Source of the DNA: Oceanicola sp. D3
GTDB lineage: Bacteria > Pseudomonadota > Alphaproteobacteria > Rhodobacterales > Rhodobacteraceae
Direction of reading: 5' to 3'
DNA length: 64,000 bases
NCBI RefSeq assembly: GCF_006351965.1
Contig: NZ_CP040932.1
Location: 1,178,001-1,242,000 of the forward strand
Part shown: in pieces, positions 52,489 to 63,567 of the stretch
Numbering within the stretch: position 1 is the first letter of the stretch
How the letters are laid out: every line of letters starts with the position of its first letter
The notes under the pieces: model-generated
Database searches by the model: none
The model's input: only the letters and a program-made list of their open reading frames with translations
What the model was told of the DNA's origin: nothing
Position numbers and translations under genes: made by a program

Positions 52489-55017
52489 ATGCGCGACGAT
52501 ACCACAGCAACAGCCCGCCTCAGCATCTCAGGCATGGGCTGCGGCGCCTGCACCGCCCGCGTCGAAGCGGCCTTGCAGGAGGCGCTCGGGGTGCAATCCT
52601 TCACCGTCACCCGTGCGCCGGATGAGGCCATAACCCTCTATGATCCCTCGCAAACATCTCCCGCGGCTCTCGCTGAGGTGGTGGCCGCAGCTGGCTACCC
52701 GGCCACCGTCCAAACGCCCCAAATCGCAGAGCCAGCCCCAGCCGAAGAGCAGAGCGATGAGGCCCGCCCCCAAACCGATGAGCGCAGCGAGGAGGCTCTC
52801 CAAACAACCCAACTCAACATCGCAAACATGCACTGCGCCTCCTGCGTCTCCCGAGTCGAGCAGGCCCTTTCCGCAGTCCCCGGCGTGAGCTCGGCCAGCG
52901 TAAACCTCGCCACCCGCCGCGCCACCGTCGCGCATAGCCTACCCGCCGAAACCCCGCTGCTGGAGGCCGCCGCTGCCGCAGGCTACCCGGCAATTCTCCA
53001 ATCCCGCCAAGAGCTTGCCACCCCACCCAACGCAACGAATGAAACCCGGGCAATGGCCCGCCGCACCTTGATCGCAGCCCTGCTGACAGCCCCGGTCTTC
53101 CTTATCGAAATGGGCGGCCACCTCTACGCGCCTCTGCACCACTTTGTCGCCGCCACGATCGGCGTAACCCCCTGGCGCATCGTCCAATTCCTGCTCACCA
53201 CCGCCGTGCTCGCAGGCCCCGGTCGCCTGTTCTTCAGCTCCGGCATCCCCGCGCTCCTGCGTGGCGCGCCCGAGATGAACGCCCTCGTCACCCTTGGGGC
53301 AGGGGCCGCATGGGCCTATTCCACCCTTGCCACCTTCGCGCCGGGCCTGCTGCCCGAGGGGGCGAACCACGTCTACTTCGAGGCCGCCGCCGTCATCGTC
53401 ACCCTCATTCTGCTGGGGCGCACGCTCGAGGCCCGCGCCCGTGGCCAAGCCGGTGCGGCGCTGCGCGGGTTGATGGCGCTCACGCCCGAAACCGCCCCGG
53501 TCGAAACCCCACAAGGCCTTAAAAACACGCCGCTTTCCGAAATTGCCCCCGGCTCCATCCTGCACCTCGCGCCCGGCGCGCGCGTGGCGGTGGACGGCGT
53601 TGTGACAGAGGGCAGCGGCTGGCTCGACGAGGCCATGATCACCGGCGAGGCCCAGCCCGTCGCCAAGGCCCCCGGCGACAGCCTCACCGGCGGCACCCTC
53701 AACGGCACCACCGCCCTCAGCTACCGTGCCACCGCCGTGGGCGCCGATACCGTGCTCGCCCGCATCGCCGCACAGGTGGAGCAGGCCCAAGCCACCAAGC
53801 TGCCGGTGCAGCGCACGATTGACAGGGTCACCGCCATCTTCGTCCCCGCCGTTCTGGTCATCGCCGCCCTCACCGCCCTGCTCTGGCTGGCCACCACCGG
53901 AGACATCTCCCGCGCCCTCGTGGCGGCGGTCTGCGTGCTTATCATCGCCTGCCCCTGCGCCATGGGTCTGGCCACGCCCGTCTCTATCCTCGTCGCCACA
54001 GGGCGCGCCGCCGAGCTGGGTGTGATCTTCCGCAACGGCGCGGCGCTAGAGCAGCTCGGTGCCGTTGAAACACTGGCGTTCGACAAGACAGGCACTCTCA
54101 CCGAGGGCCACCCTGCGCTGACCTCGGTGACCACCTCCGGCATGGATCGCGCCGAAGCGCTCCGCCTCGCCGCCTCCGCCGAAGCCCGCTCCGAGCACCC
54201 TTTGGCCAAGGCCCTGCTTGCCGCCGCCGAGGCCGAAGGGCTCGCCCTATCCCCCGCCACCGCTGCCACCGCAAAGCCCGGCTACGGTCTCACCGCTATG
54301 GTTGAGGGCAAGGCGCTGGTGTTGGGCGGCACGCGGGCCATGGAAGCCGAGGGCCTCACCCTCCCGCCCGCGTTGACCGAGGCGCTGGAAGCCGCTGAGG
54401 CCCGGGCCGAAACCGCCTTCTTCCTCGCCGCCGAAGGCGAGGTCGCTGCGCTTTTCACCGTCGCAGATCCGATCAAACCAGATGCCGCCCAGGCACTGAA
54501 AACGCTGAAATCTAATGGCATTTCCCTCGCGCTCCTCTCCGGCGATTCCCCCCGCGTGGCAAAGGCCGTCGCTGCGCGCTTGGGCATCGACGCGCCTGAA
54601 GGTGGCCTGCTGCCTGATGGCAAACTCACCCGCATTGAGGCTTTCAAGGCGCAAGGGCCGGTGGGCTTCGTCGGCGACGGCATCAACGACGCTCCCGCAT
54701 TGGCGGCTGCCGATGTTGGCCTTGCCATCGGCACTGGCACTGAAGTGGCGGTTGAGGCCGCCGATGTGGTGCTGCTTTCAGGCCGCCTTGAAGGGCTCAC
54801 CGCAGCGCATGAAATCTCTCGCCGCACCATGGCAAACATCCGCCAAAACCTCGTATGGGCCTTTGGCTACAACGTGCTGCTCATCCCCGTCGCGGCAGGC
54901 GTCCTTGTGCCCTTCGGCGGCCCGCAGCTTTCGCCCATGATCGGGGCGGGGGCCATGGCGCTCTCGTCTCTCGCCGTCGTCGCCAACGCGCTCAGGCTCA
55001 GGAGGGCCGCCGCATGA
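52489..55017 (+). CDS. copA: Cu(+)-exporting P1B-type ATPase
   Basis: The 842-aa Cu(I) exporter has two N-terminal heavy-metal domains, GMGCGACTARVE (about 15-26) and NMHCASCVSRVE (about 115-126), the transduction motif MITGEAQPV, the membrane metal site CPCAMGLATP, the phosphorylation site DKTGTLTEG, and GDGINDAPALAAADVGLAIGTGTE. YN and MxxSS elements in the last two membrane segments mark the Cu(I) subtype. The ATG at 52489 follows GGAG; the frame extends upstream without a better site. It overlaps cueR as ATGA. Confidence 0.97.
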   Translation: MRDDTTATARLSISGMGCGACTARVEAALQEALGVQSFTVTRAPDEAITLYDPSQTSPAALAEVVAAAGYPATVQTPQIAEPAPAEEQSDEARPQTDERSEEALQTTQLNIANMHCASCVSRVEQALSAVPGVSSASVNLATRRATVAHSLPAETPLLEAAAAAGYPAILQSRQELATPPNATNETRAMARRTLIAALLTAPVFLIEMGGHLYAPLHHFVAATIGVTPWRIVQFLLTTAVLAGPGRLFFSSGIPALLRGAPEMNALVTLGAGAAWAYSTLATFAPGLLPEGANHVYFEAAAVIVTLILLGRTLEARARGQAGAALRGLMALTPETAPVETPQGLKNTPLSEIAPGSILHLAPGARVAVDGVVTEGSGWLDEAMITGEAQPVAKAPGDSLTGGTLNGTTALSYRATAVGADTVLARIAAQVEQAQATKLPVQRTIDRVTAIFVPAVLVIAALTALLWLATTGDISRALVAAVCVLIIACPCAMGLATPVSILVATGRAAELGVIFRNGAALEQLGAVETLAFDKTGTLTEGHPALTSVTTSGMDRAEALRLAASAEARSEHPLAKALLAAAEAEGLALSPATAATAKPGYGLTAMVEGKALVLGGTRAMEAEGLTLPPALTEALEAAEARAETAFFLAAEGEVAALFTVADPIKPDAAQALKTLKSNGISLALLSGDSPRVAKAVAARLGIDAPEGGLLPDGKLTRIEAFKAQGPVGFVGDGINDAPALAAADVGLAIGTGTEVAVEAADVVLLSGRLEGLTAAHEISRRTMANIRQNLVWAFGYNVLLIPVAAGVLVPFGGPQLSPMIGAGAMALSSLAVVANALRLRRAAA

Positions 55018-55397
55018 ATATTTCAGAAGCCGCAACCCGCGCGGGCCTGCCCCCCAAAACCATTCGCTACTACGAAGATATCGGCCTCGTCGCGCCCGAC
55101 CGTGGGGCCAACGGCTACCGCTCCTTCTCCGAAAGCCACATCCACAAGCTGCACTTTCTCGCGCGCGCCCGCGGCCTCGGGTTTTCCATCGAAGATTGCC
55201 GCACGCTCCTCGCGCTTTATGAAGATGCAGGCCGCGCCTCGGCAGATGTGAAATCGGTCGCGCAGGAGCATCTCGGCCAGATCGAGGCCAAGATTGCCGA
55301 GCTAACCGCCATGCGCGACACGCTCACCGAGCTTGTGCAGGCCTGCGCGGGCGATCATCGACCGGATTGCCCTATTCTCAAGGGGTTGGAGCAGTAA
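55014..55397 (+). CDS. cueR: CueR-type MerR regulator
   Basis: The 127-aa copper-sensing activator has an N-terminal winged helix (MNISEAATRAGLPPKTIRYYEDIGLV) and a C-terminal Cu(I) loop, CAGDHRPDC, with two Cys eight apart as in CueR. The dimer helix lies between. It is translated from an ATG overlapping the copA stop. It should bind the dyad in the 19-base spacer upstream of copA. Confidence 0.95.
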   Translation: MNISEAATRAGLPPKTIRYYEDIGLVAPDRGANGYRSFSESHIHKLHFLARARGLGFSIEDCRTLLALYEDAGRASADVKSVAQEHLGQIEAKIAELTAMRDTLTELVQACAGDHRPDCPILKGLEQ

Positions 55398-55445
55398 GGC
55401 GCGGCAGCCGTTGCCGATGTTCAGCCTGGGCCGCCCGCAACCCCT

Positions 55446-57555
<2,110 letters not shown>

Positions 57556-57580
57556 GGTTCGCCCCGCTTCGTCGCGCGCA

Positions 57581-58699
57581 TCAAAGCTTCAGCGCCAACC
57601 CGGGTGAGAGCACATTAATCCCCAGAGCACGGCCCACCGCGTAGTTCGTCAGCCGTCCCGCGTGGGTGTTGAGCCCGGCCAAAAGGTGCTCATCCGCTTC
57701 ACAAGCCGCGCGCCAACCCTTGTTGGCAAGCTCAATGACGAAGGGCAGGGTGGCATTGCCGAGCGCAATTGTAGAAGTGCGCGGCACCGCCCCGGGCATG
57801 TTGGCCACGCAGTAATGCACCACACCGTCAACCTCGTAGATCGGCGCGTCATGTGTGGTGGCCTTCGAGGTTTCAAAGCAGCCACCTTGGTCGATCGCCA
57901 CATCCACCAGCACAGCACCGGGCTTCATGCCCGCAAGCTCCGCCCGGCTCACCAGCTTGGGGGCGGCCGCACCGGGGATCAGCACCGCGCCCACCACCAT
58001 ATCGGCCCGCGACACCAGTTCGGCCGTTGTGGCCGCAGAGGCGTAGCGGGTGGAGAAGGCGCCGCGGAAGGCGTCGTCGAGGTAGCGCAGGCGGGGCAGG
58101 GAGCGGTCCAGCACCGTCACCTGCGCGCCCATCCCGGCAGCCACGCGGGCGGCCTGCGTGCCCACCACGCCCCCGCCGATCACCACCACCTCCGCAGGGC
58201 CCACACCGGGCACCCCGCCCATCAGCACACCGCGCCCGCCATTGGCTTTTTGCAACGCCCATGCGCCCACCTGAGGCGCCAGCTTCCCGGCCACCTCGCT
58301 CATCGGGGCGAGCAGGGGCAGGGCGCCCGCGCGGTCGGTGACGGTTTCATAGGCGATGGCGGTCACGCCGCTGTCGAGCAGATCCTTGGTTTGCTCCGGG
58401 TCCGGCGCGAGGTGAAGATAGGTAAACAGGATCTGCCCTTCACGCAGCATTGCCCGCTCTGCGGTCTGCGGCTCCTTCACCTTCACCACCATCCCGGCCT
58501 CGGCAAAAACCTCCTCCGCGGTCGTCGCAATCCGCGCACCCGCGGCCTCATAGTCTGCATCGCTAAAGCCCGCGCCCGCCCCGGCACCACGCTCCAGCAG
58601 CACCTCATGGCCATGCGCCACAGCCTCCTGCGCTGCGGCGGGCGTCAGACCAACGCGAAATTCCTGTGCCTTCACTTCCATCGGGCAGCCGATGAGCAT
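57581..58699 (-). CDS. ald: Alanine dehydrogenase
   Basis: The 372-aa product has normal family length and interconverts L-alanine and pyruvate with NAD. Visible are [18 protein letters not shown] at the N-terminus, MVVKVKEPQ with the pyruvate-binding Lys region, [20 protein letters not shown], the Rossmann motif [26 protein letters not shown] and [23 protein letters not shown]. It is divergent from an Lrp/AsnC regulator with 133 bases between, the usual ald-aldR arrangement. Confidence 0.97.
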   Translation of the reverse strand: MLIGCPMEVKAQEFRVGLTPAAAQEAVAHGHEVLLERGAGAGAGFSDADYEAAGARIATTAEEVFAEAGMVVKVKEPQTAERAMLREGQILFTYLHLAPDPEQTKDLLDSGVTAIAYETVTDRAGALPLLAPMSEVAGKLAPQVGAWALQKANGGRGVLMGGVPGVGPAEVVVIGGGVVGTQAARVAAGMGAQVTVLDRSLPRLRYLDDAFRGAFSTRYASAATTAELVSRADMVVGAVLIPGAAAPKLVSRAELAGMKPGAVLVDVAIDQGGCFETSKATTHDAPIYEVDGVVHYCVANMPGAVPRTSTIALGNATLPFVIELANKGWRAACEADEHLLAGLNTHAGRLTNYAVGRALGINVLSPGLALKL

Positions 58700-58832
58700 T
58701 GCGGTTCCTCCTCCTGATTGTAGCACCAACGTGCCACGCCCCCTGTGCAACAGCTTTGACATTTCGCGCCTGCCCAGCCAGCTTGACGCGCAAATACCAG
58801 CGCCGATGTGGCCAAGGGCGGGAGATACGTGC

Positions 58833-59297
58833 GTGGAAACGGAAATTGACGAGACCGACCGTCGAATCCTCTCGGCCCTTCAACGGCGCGGGCGGATGAC
58901 TTCGGCGGAGCTTGCGGAGGCGGTCAACCTCTCACCTTCGGCCTGCCATCGCCGGGTGCAGCGGTTGGAGAAGGCAAAGGTGATCCGCGATTACGTGGCA
59001 CTGCTCGACGCCCGCAAACTGGGGCTGGCCACCACCGTTTTTGTCGAAATCAAACTCGCGGGCCAGACAGATGACATCCTCGACGCCTTCGAAAAGGGCG
59101 TGGCCCGGGTGCCTGCGGTGCTGGAATGCCACCTGCTCGGCGGTGCGGCAGATTACTTGCTGAAGGTGGTGGCTGAGGACACCGAAGATTTTGCGCGGAT
59201 CCACCGCCAGTATCTTGCTCGCCTGCCCGGCGTTCAGGGCATGCAATCGAGCTTCGCCCTGCGCACGGTGTTCAAGACAACGGCTCTGCCGACCTGA
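58833..59297 (+). CDS. Lrp/AsnC-family regulator, AldR-like
   Basis: The 154-aa feast/famine regulator has an N-terminal winged helix (LDETDRR-like start DETDRRILSALQRRGRMTSAELAEAVNLSPSACHRRVQRLE) and a C-terminal RAM domain (TVFVEIKLAGQTDDIL ... VLECHLLGGAADYLLKVVAEDTEDF). The GTG start at 58833 follows GGGAG; an ATG at 58806 would add nine residues. It likely controls the divergent ald gene in response to alanine. Confidence 0.92.
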   Translation: METEIDETDRRILSALQRRGRMTSAELAEAVNLSPSACHRRVQRLEKAKVIRDYVALLDARKLGLATTVFVEIKLAGQTDDILDAFEKGVARVPAVLECHLLGGAADYLLKVVAEDTEDFARIHRQYLARLPGVQGMQSSFALRTVFKTTALPT

Positions 59298-59421
59298 CCC
59301 CCCCCTAGATTACCCTTTCAAATGCAAGCTCTGCGCCCCGCTCATTCCGCGCAGTCGCCCCATTGTGGCCACGCTTCCGTGTCACCTGAGGAAACAATAG
59401 GGGTATTTTCGAGGGATCGGG

Positions 59422-60603
59422 ATGCGCAGGCAGATCCGCAAACTTCAAATTGGGGCATGGCTATTGGTGCTGATCGGGCTGGCGAGCTTTGGCCTCGCCG
59501 GTGTCGGCCTGTTGAAGCAGCTGCATGAGGTTGAACAGCGCAAGGTTGCATTGGCCTCCGAGGTGCCCACCCCTGTGGCAATTGAGGAGTTCAACCGCGA
59601 GACCGATGTTCACCCACTTCGCGAAGTCCGGGTGATCGGCCAGCTTGATGTTGAACTGCAATACGACCTCATCGCCACAACCCCGGATGGCGACCGGCTC
59701 GGCGTGATGATTCCGCTCTATCCTGCCGGTGCAGAAAATACCGCAGTCCCCGCGCCAGCCGTGCTGCTCTATGATCAGGGGCCGGGCGGCGAAACCATTG
59801 GCGATGCCGAGATCAACACCCTTGTCGCGCAGATCGACGGCGAGGGCGGAGTTGGGCCGATGATCACCCTTGGCGGCACGCTGGGCCATGGCAATATCTT
59901 CGGGCCGCTGATTGCTGACAGCTTTGCCGAAGCGGGCCGTCCGCTGGCAGAGAACGTTGTTATTATCTTCCCCTTCCGCACTGACCGCGCCACTGCGCTG
60001 GCAAGCGGGCCGCAGTTTGAGCAGCTTATTCAGGTGGTGTTCATTGCTGCCGGTTTCACCCTCGTGGGGATGATCTTGCTTGCTTTCGCGCGCAACCGCT
60101 TGCGCCGGCTGGCGGCGGGCGATCCGGCCGATGCAACGGATGCGGCGGATGCCGCGCCCGAACAGGATGCCGATGATCTGTTCAGCGATTACGCGCCAGA
60201 GGTGAACCCCGTCAACGGTGCGGTGATCATCCCGAGCTACGCGCCCGAAATGGCCGATGGGTCAAACGGGCTCGCCGTGATGCGTGAGGTTCTGGCCATC
60301 GGGCGCAGCAGCGAAGAAACCGGCACCTACACAGCGCGCCGGGACGGGATCGACGATTTTGCTGCGCTCGACAGCGGCGGGTTGAAGCGCGCTCTGCCGG
60401 GCCGGGGCATTCCCGAAAAGCTGGCCGGGCCGAAGCCGGTAAAAAAGGAAAGCCCGCTTGCCGCAAAGCAGGATCCGACACAGGCCGCCGATATCATGGC
60501 TGCGGTGCAGGCCGAGATCACCGCGCCCACTCTGGCCCGAGCAAAAGGGGAAGCCGGAGATATTTTCGCGGCAGTGCAGGCGGCTGTCGGTAGCCGGTCC
60601 TAG
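59422..60603 (+). CDS. Uncharacterised two-span membrane protein (393 aa)
   Basis: The product is not recognised. It has a membrane span at about residues 11-32, a periplasmic-looking region of ~170 residues with REVRVIGQLDVELQYDLIATTPDGDRLGVMIPLYP, a second span at about 203-224 (VVFIAAGFTLVGMILLAFA), and then a cytoplasmic tail rich in Ala/Asp/Glu. That tail is low-complexity and contains two similar units, ADIMAAVQAEI and GDIFAAVQAAV. It is upstream of and convergent with mipZ. A role in the cell envelope is possible but unproven. Confidence 0.7.
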   Translation: MRRQIRKLQIGAWLLVLIGLASFGLAGVGLLKQLHEVEQRKVALASEVPTPVAIEEFNRETDVHPLREVRVIGQLDVELQYDLIATTPDGDRLGVMIPLYPAGAENTAVPAPAVLLYDQGPGGETIGDAEINTLVAQIDGEGGVGPMITLGGTLGHGNIFGPLIADSFAEAGRPLAENVVIIFPFRTDRATALASGPQFEQLIQVVFIAAGFTLVGMILLAFARNRLRRLAAGDPADATDAADAAPEQDADDLFSDYAPEVNPVNGAVIIPSYAPEMADGSNGLAVMREVLAIGRSSEETGTYTARRDGIDDFAALDSGGLKRALPGRGIPEKLAGPKPVKKESPLAAKQDPTQAADIMAAVQAEITAPTLARAKGEAGDIFAAVQAAVGSRS

Positions 60604-60652
60604 GCACCGGAACTTCCACGAAAAGGATCGCCCCTATATGCCGGGCCGCGCC

Positions 60653-61462
60653 TCAGAAGTCGGCGGAGACGCCGGGTAGTTTGAGGTTGGTGATCAGGTC
60701 GCGCAGCTCTTGCCGGGCGGCAACGTTGGAAATGTTCAACCGCTCCACGCCCACATCCCCAAGGTCGAGCAGCGTCAGCCCACGCGGGAACAGCTCGCGG
60801 AAGATCACGCGCTCCGAGAAGCCTGCCGAAGCGCGAAAGCCGATGCGCTTGGAGAGCTTATCGAGCGCGTCGCCCATCTTTTTCTTGTTGTGCATGGCCT
60901 GTGGGCCGAGCCGGTTGCGTACCACCAACCAGTCAATCGGCGGCAGCCCGGCCTGCGCCCGCACCTGACGGGCCGACCAGACCATCTCGGAATAGACCGA
61001 GGGGCCGAGGATCTTGCCAGTTGCCGGGTCGATCCGGGCCAGCAGGTCGAAATCCACGAAGCTGTCGTTCAGCGGTGTCACCAGTGTGTCGGCCAGAGAA
61101 TGCGCCACCTGGCTGAGGCGGGTGTGCGAGCCGGGGCAGTCGATCAGGATAAAATCCATGTCGCCTTCCAGCCCGGCCACGGCAGCCGAAAGCCTGCGGT
61201 CATAGATGTTCTCGCCGTCTTCAAGGCTCGCCTGATCCACCTGAGGCAGTTCGCGCAGCACCGGGCTGGCAAGCTCAAGCCCTTGGCTCTCGGCAAAGAT
61301 CCGGCGGTTGTCGAGATAGCGCGCAAAGCTGCGTTGGCGCAGATCGAGATCGAGCGCGCCCACTTTCCTGCCCATCCGCGCAAGCGCAGTGGAGATATGC
61401 ATGGAGGTCGTGGACTTGCCCGACCCGCCCTTTTCATTGCCGACGACGATTATATGCGCCAT
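60653..61462 (-). CDS. mipZ: Division-plane positioning ATPase MipZ
   Basis: The 269-aa ParA/MinD-like ATPase forms a gradient with ParB and blocks FtsZ near the poles in alphaproteobacteria. Visible are the deviant Walker A GNEKGGSGKSTTSMHI at the N-terminus, VGALDLDLRQRSFARYLDNR, LIDCPGSHTRLSQVAHSLADTLVTPLNDSFVDFDLLA and FRASAGFSERVIFRELFPRGLTLLD. All match MipZ. Length normal. It points away from tolQ and stands alone. Confidence 0.95.
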   Translation of the reverse strand: MAHIIVVGNEKGGSGKSTTSMHISTALARMGRKVGALDLDLRQRSFARYLDNRRIFAESQGLELASPVLRELPQVDQASLEDGENIYDRRLSAAVAGLEGDMDFILIDCPGSHTRLSQVAHSLADTLVTPLNDSFVDFDLLARIDPATGKILGPSVYSEMVWSARQVRAQAGLPPIDWLVVRNRLGPQAMHNKKKMGDALDKLSKRIGFRASAGFSERVIFRELFPRGLTLLDLGDVGVERLNISNVAARQELRDLITNLKLPGVSADF

Positions 61463-61692
61463 GGCCCTTGCCCTTCTGGCCGCGCGTCACAGCGGCCTCT
61501 GCCCCTTCTTCTTTGGCGCGCACCTTATATCTCGGAGTCTGCCGGGAAAAGCGGCTATCGGGCATTTTTGGCAGATCGTTGTGGCTGCTGGCCGGGGCGC
61601 GTTTTGTCCAACTCTGCGTGCGCGGTCTGTCCAAGCCAGCGGCGTCGGCTGCGCCTAGACTTCAACCTGCACTGTATTTTCAGGATGAACCC

Positions 61693-62181
61693 ATGAATTA
61701 TCTTTCCCGTCGAAATTTGCTTGCTATCGCATCCGTTGCGGCTCTTCTCTTCAGCCAACCCGCCATCGCTGACCCATCGGAAGTCGGAGAGAAGGTTGGC
61801 CAGATTTGGCTCGATGCCCTCGCTGAAACCGCGCAGATGGTGGAAGGGACGCCGCCTGCGGAGGATATCAAGGCTGACTTCACAGCCATGAAGGAGGCCA
61901 AGATTACCGAGTTGGTGGAGCTTGGCCACGAGATTGCCGAAATGGATGCCAGTTCCAAGGCGCAGGTCGAGGCCAAGGTGAGCAGCGCCTACAACAAGGC
62001 TTCGATGGATCCGGACATTTCGGCTCAGTACAAGACCTATTTCGAAGCACAGAAGGCCTACCAGAAGAGCGACTCAGAGTTCTTCAATGAATTGAAAGCC
62101 ATCAACATTCTGACCCAATACGCGTTTTTCGATCTATTGAAGCAACAGGCCCCCGAGGAGGCGGAGCGGCTCGGTCTTTGA
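61693..62181 (+). CDS. Exported protein of unknown function (162 aa)
   Basis: The product has a signal peptide, NLLAIASVAALLFSQPAIADPS, then a highly charged helical domain with no Cys: EVGEKVGQIWLDALAETAQMVEG, KEAKITELVELGHEIAEMDASS and KTYFEAQKAYQKSDSEFFNELK. It resembles a small coiled-coil or helical-bundle periplasmic protein. No family is recognised. A GC-rich terminator with a T-rich tail follows. It is divergent from mipZ. Confidence 0.7.
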   Translation: MNYLSRRNLLAIASVAALLFSQPAIADPSEVGEKVGQIWLDALAETAQMVEGTPPAEDIKADFTAMKEAKITELVELGHEIAEMDASSKAQVEAKVSSAYNKASMDPDISAQYKTYFEAQKAYQKSDSEFFNELKAINILTQYAFFDLLKQQAPEEAERLGL

Positions 62182-62215
62182 GGCCGGGCGAGTGGCGTAA
62201 CGTCTTAGCCGTCTG

Positions 62216-62251
62216 CCCCGCTCGGGAGTGTTCCGGGCGGGGTTATTCTTT
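62216..62251 (+). terminator. Intrinsic terminator after the exported-protein gene
   Basis: CCCCGCTCGG and CCGGGCGGGG form a 10-bp stem (one G-T pair) around a 7-base loop, followed by TTATTCTTT. It lies 34 bases after the TGA, between two convergent genes. Confidence 0.8.
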
Positions 62252-62256
62252 CGGCA

Positions 62257-63234
62257 TCAGCGTGCGTGTCGAGCCTCTCCGGGTGTCATTCCGTAGTGGG
62301 CCTTGAAGCACCGGTTGAAGTAAGAAATATCACCAAATCCGCAGCCAAGGGCGATATCGGTGATCGCCGTGTCCTCTCGTTGCTGAAGGGCAGCCATGGC
62401 GCGCTCCAGCCGAATGTTGCGCAGCCGGGTGGAAAAGCTCAGCCCTTCCGACGCCAACAGCTTGCGGATATGCCCGGGCGACAATTGCAGGCGGCGCGCA
62501 ACGGTGTCGATCCCGAAGTCCGGCTCGGTGGCATGGCGTTCAATCTCGGCAGAGATCGCCGCAATTCTGGCCGCCGTCAGCCCGCCGCCCGCAGCTGAGG
62601 CGATTTGCCAATGGTCGCGGCTTCCACCCAGAACCAGCCCCACAAGCTCCTGCACCTGCCGCACCGCCATACGGGCAGCATCTGCCGCGTCGGGGGCCGT
62701 CTCTCCGGGCAGCAGGGCACCCGCGAGGAGCATACGCAGGTAGCCATCCAGAAGCCCGAGCGCCGGTGTTTGCCCGGGGATCACGGCAAAGCCGAGGCGC
62801 CCGAGGTCGCCCACCTGAGCGGCCACCGCGCTGCGCGGAATGCTAAGGGTCAGAAATTCACCCGCCGTCGAGACAGTTTCGGCCACTTCGGAACTGTGCC
62901 GCACCATTGCACTTCCCGGGCCGAACTCCGCCACGTGGCCACGTTCGTTCAGTTGCATCTTGCCCCGTTGAGGGATGAGGAGGATCAGGTCATCATTCTC
63001 GTCTTCCAGCAAGCGTTTCGTCCGGGCGCAGCGCATCGCACTGACCGTGCCCCCGGAGAGCGTCAGGCCGGGCATCGAAAGCAGATCGACGTCAAAGCGA
63101 AACGGTGCATCGCCCAGCGGGCTGATGTCGAGGCGCAGAAACTGCTCGGCAAAGTGCTCTCGCCACGAGTTGACGCGGGACTCTTGCGGAAACATCGCGG
63201 CAGAGAGCTGACCACGCAGAACGGGCGGGGGCAT
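62257..63234 (-). CDS. AraC-family transcriptional regulator
   Basis: The 325-aa product has an AraC-binding-like sensor region (about 20-180, FRFDVDLLSMPGLTLSGGTVSAMRCART) and a C-terminal AraC domain (about 225-320) with TVARRLQLSPGHIRKLLASEGLSFSTRLRNIRLERAM and ITDIALGCGFGDISYFNRCFKAHYGMTPGEAR. Its target is unknown. The next gene, on the other strand, is tolQ. Confidence 0.92.
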   Translation of the reverse strand: MPPPVLRGQLSAAMFPQESRVNSWREHFAEQFLRLDISPLGDAPFRFDVDLLSMPGLTLSGGTVSAMRCARTKRLLEDENDDLILLIPQRGKMQLNERGHVAEFGPGSAMVRHSSEVAETVSTAGEFLTLSIPRSAVAAQVGDLGRLGFAVIPGQTPALGLLDGYLRMLLAGALLPGETAPDAADAARMAVRQVQELVGLVLGGSRDHWQIASAAGGGLTAARIAAISAEIERHATEPDFGIDTVARRLQLSPGHIRKLLASEGLSFSTRLRNIRLERAMAALQQREDTAITDIALGCGFGDISYFNRCFKAHYGMTPGEARHAR

Positions 63235-63567
63235 GGGGCTGCTGTCTATGACAATGGTCCTCCATGAATGACGAATGCCCGCCGCCTCACGCGGGCATGC
63301 GGAAACTCAAATGTCAGGCCTGCTCGGGGCTGGCCCCGCGCGCGACTGACCAAGTATGGGCCCGTCCAACGGATTGACGCAAGGGAAGCTTTGTTCAGGC
63401 CGCCCCGGAACTGCGCGGCGCGTCGCCACCCTGCGCAGTTCACGCGATGGTGTTGGCTTTTGCGCTTCAAACGCTGTAATGTTCGCGCCAGAAGGCCGAC
63501 GACAGATCGGCCCCTATCGGGCGGCCCCCTGCGCGGGGCGACATAACAAGAGGCGGGAACGAGGCAC
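63235..63567. other. Upstream region of tolQ, no gene supported
   Basis: The 333-base gap between the AraC-type regulator and tolQ must contain both their promoters. No coding frame or clear -35/-10 pair was recognised. GAGG lies 4 bases before the tolQ start. Confidence 0.5.
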
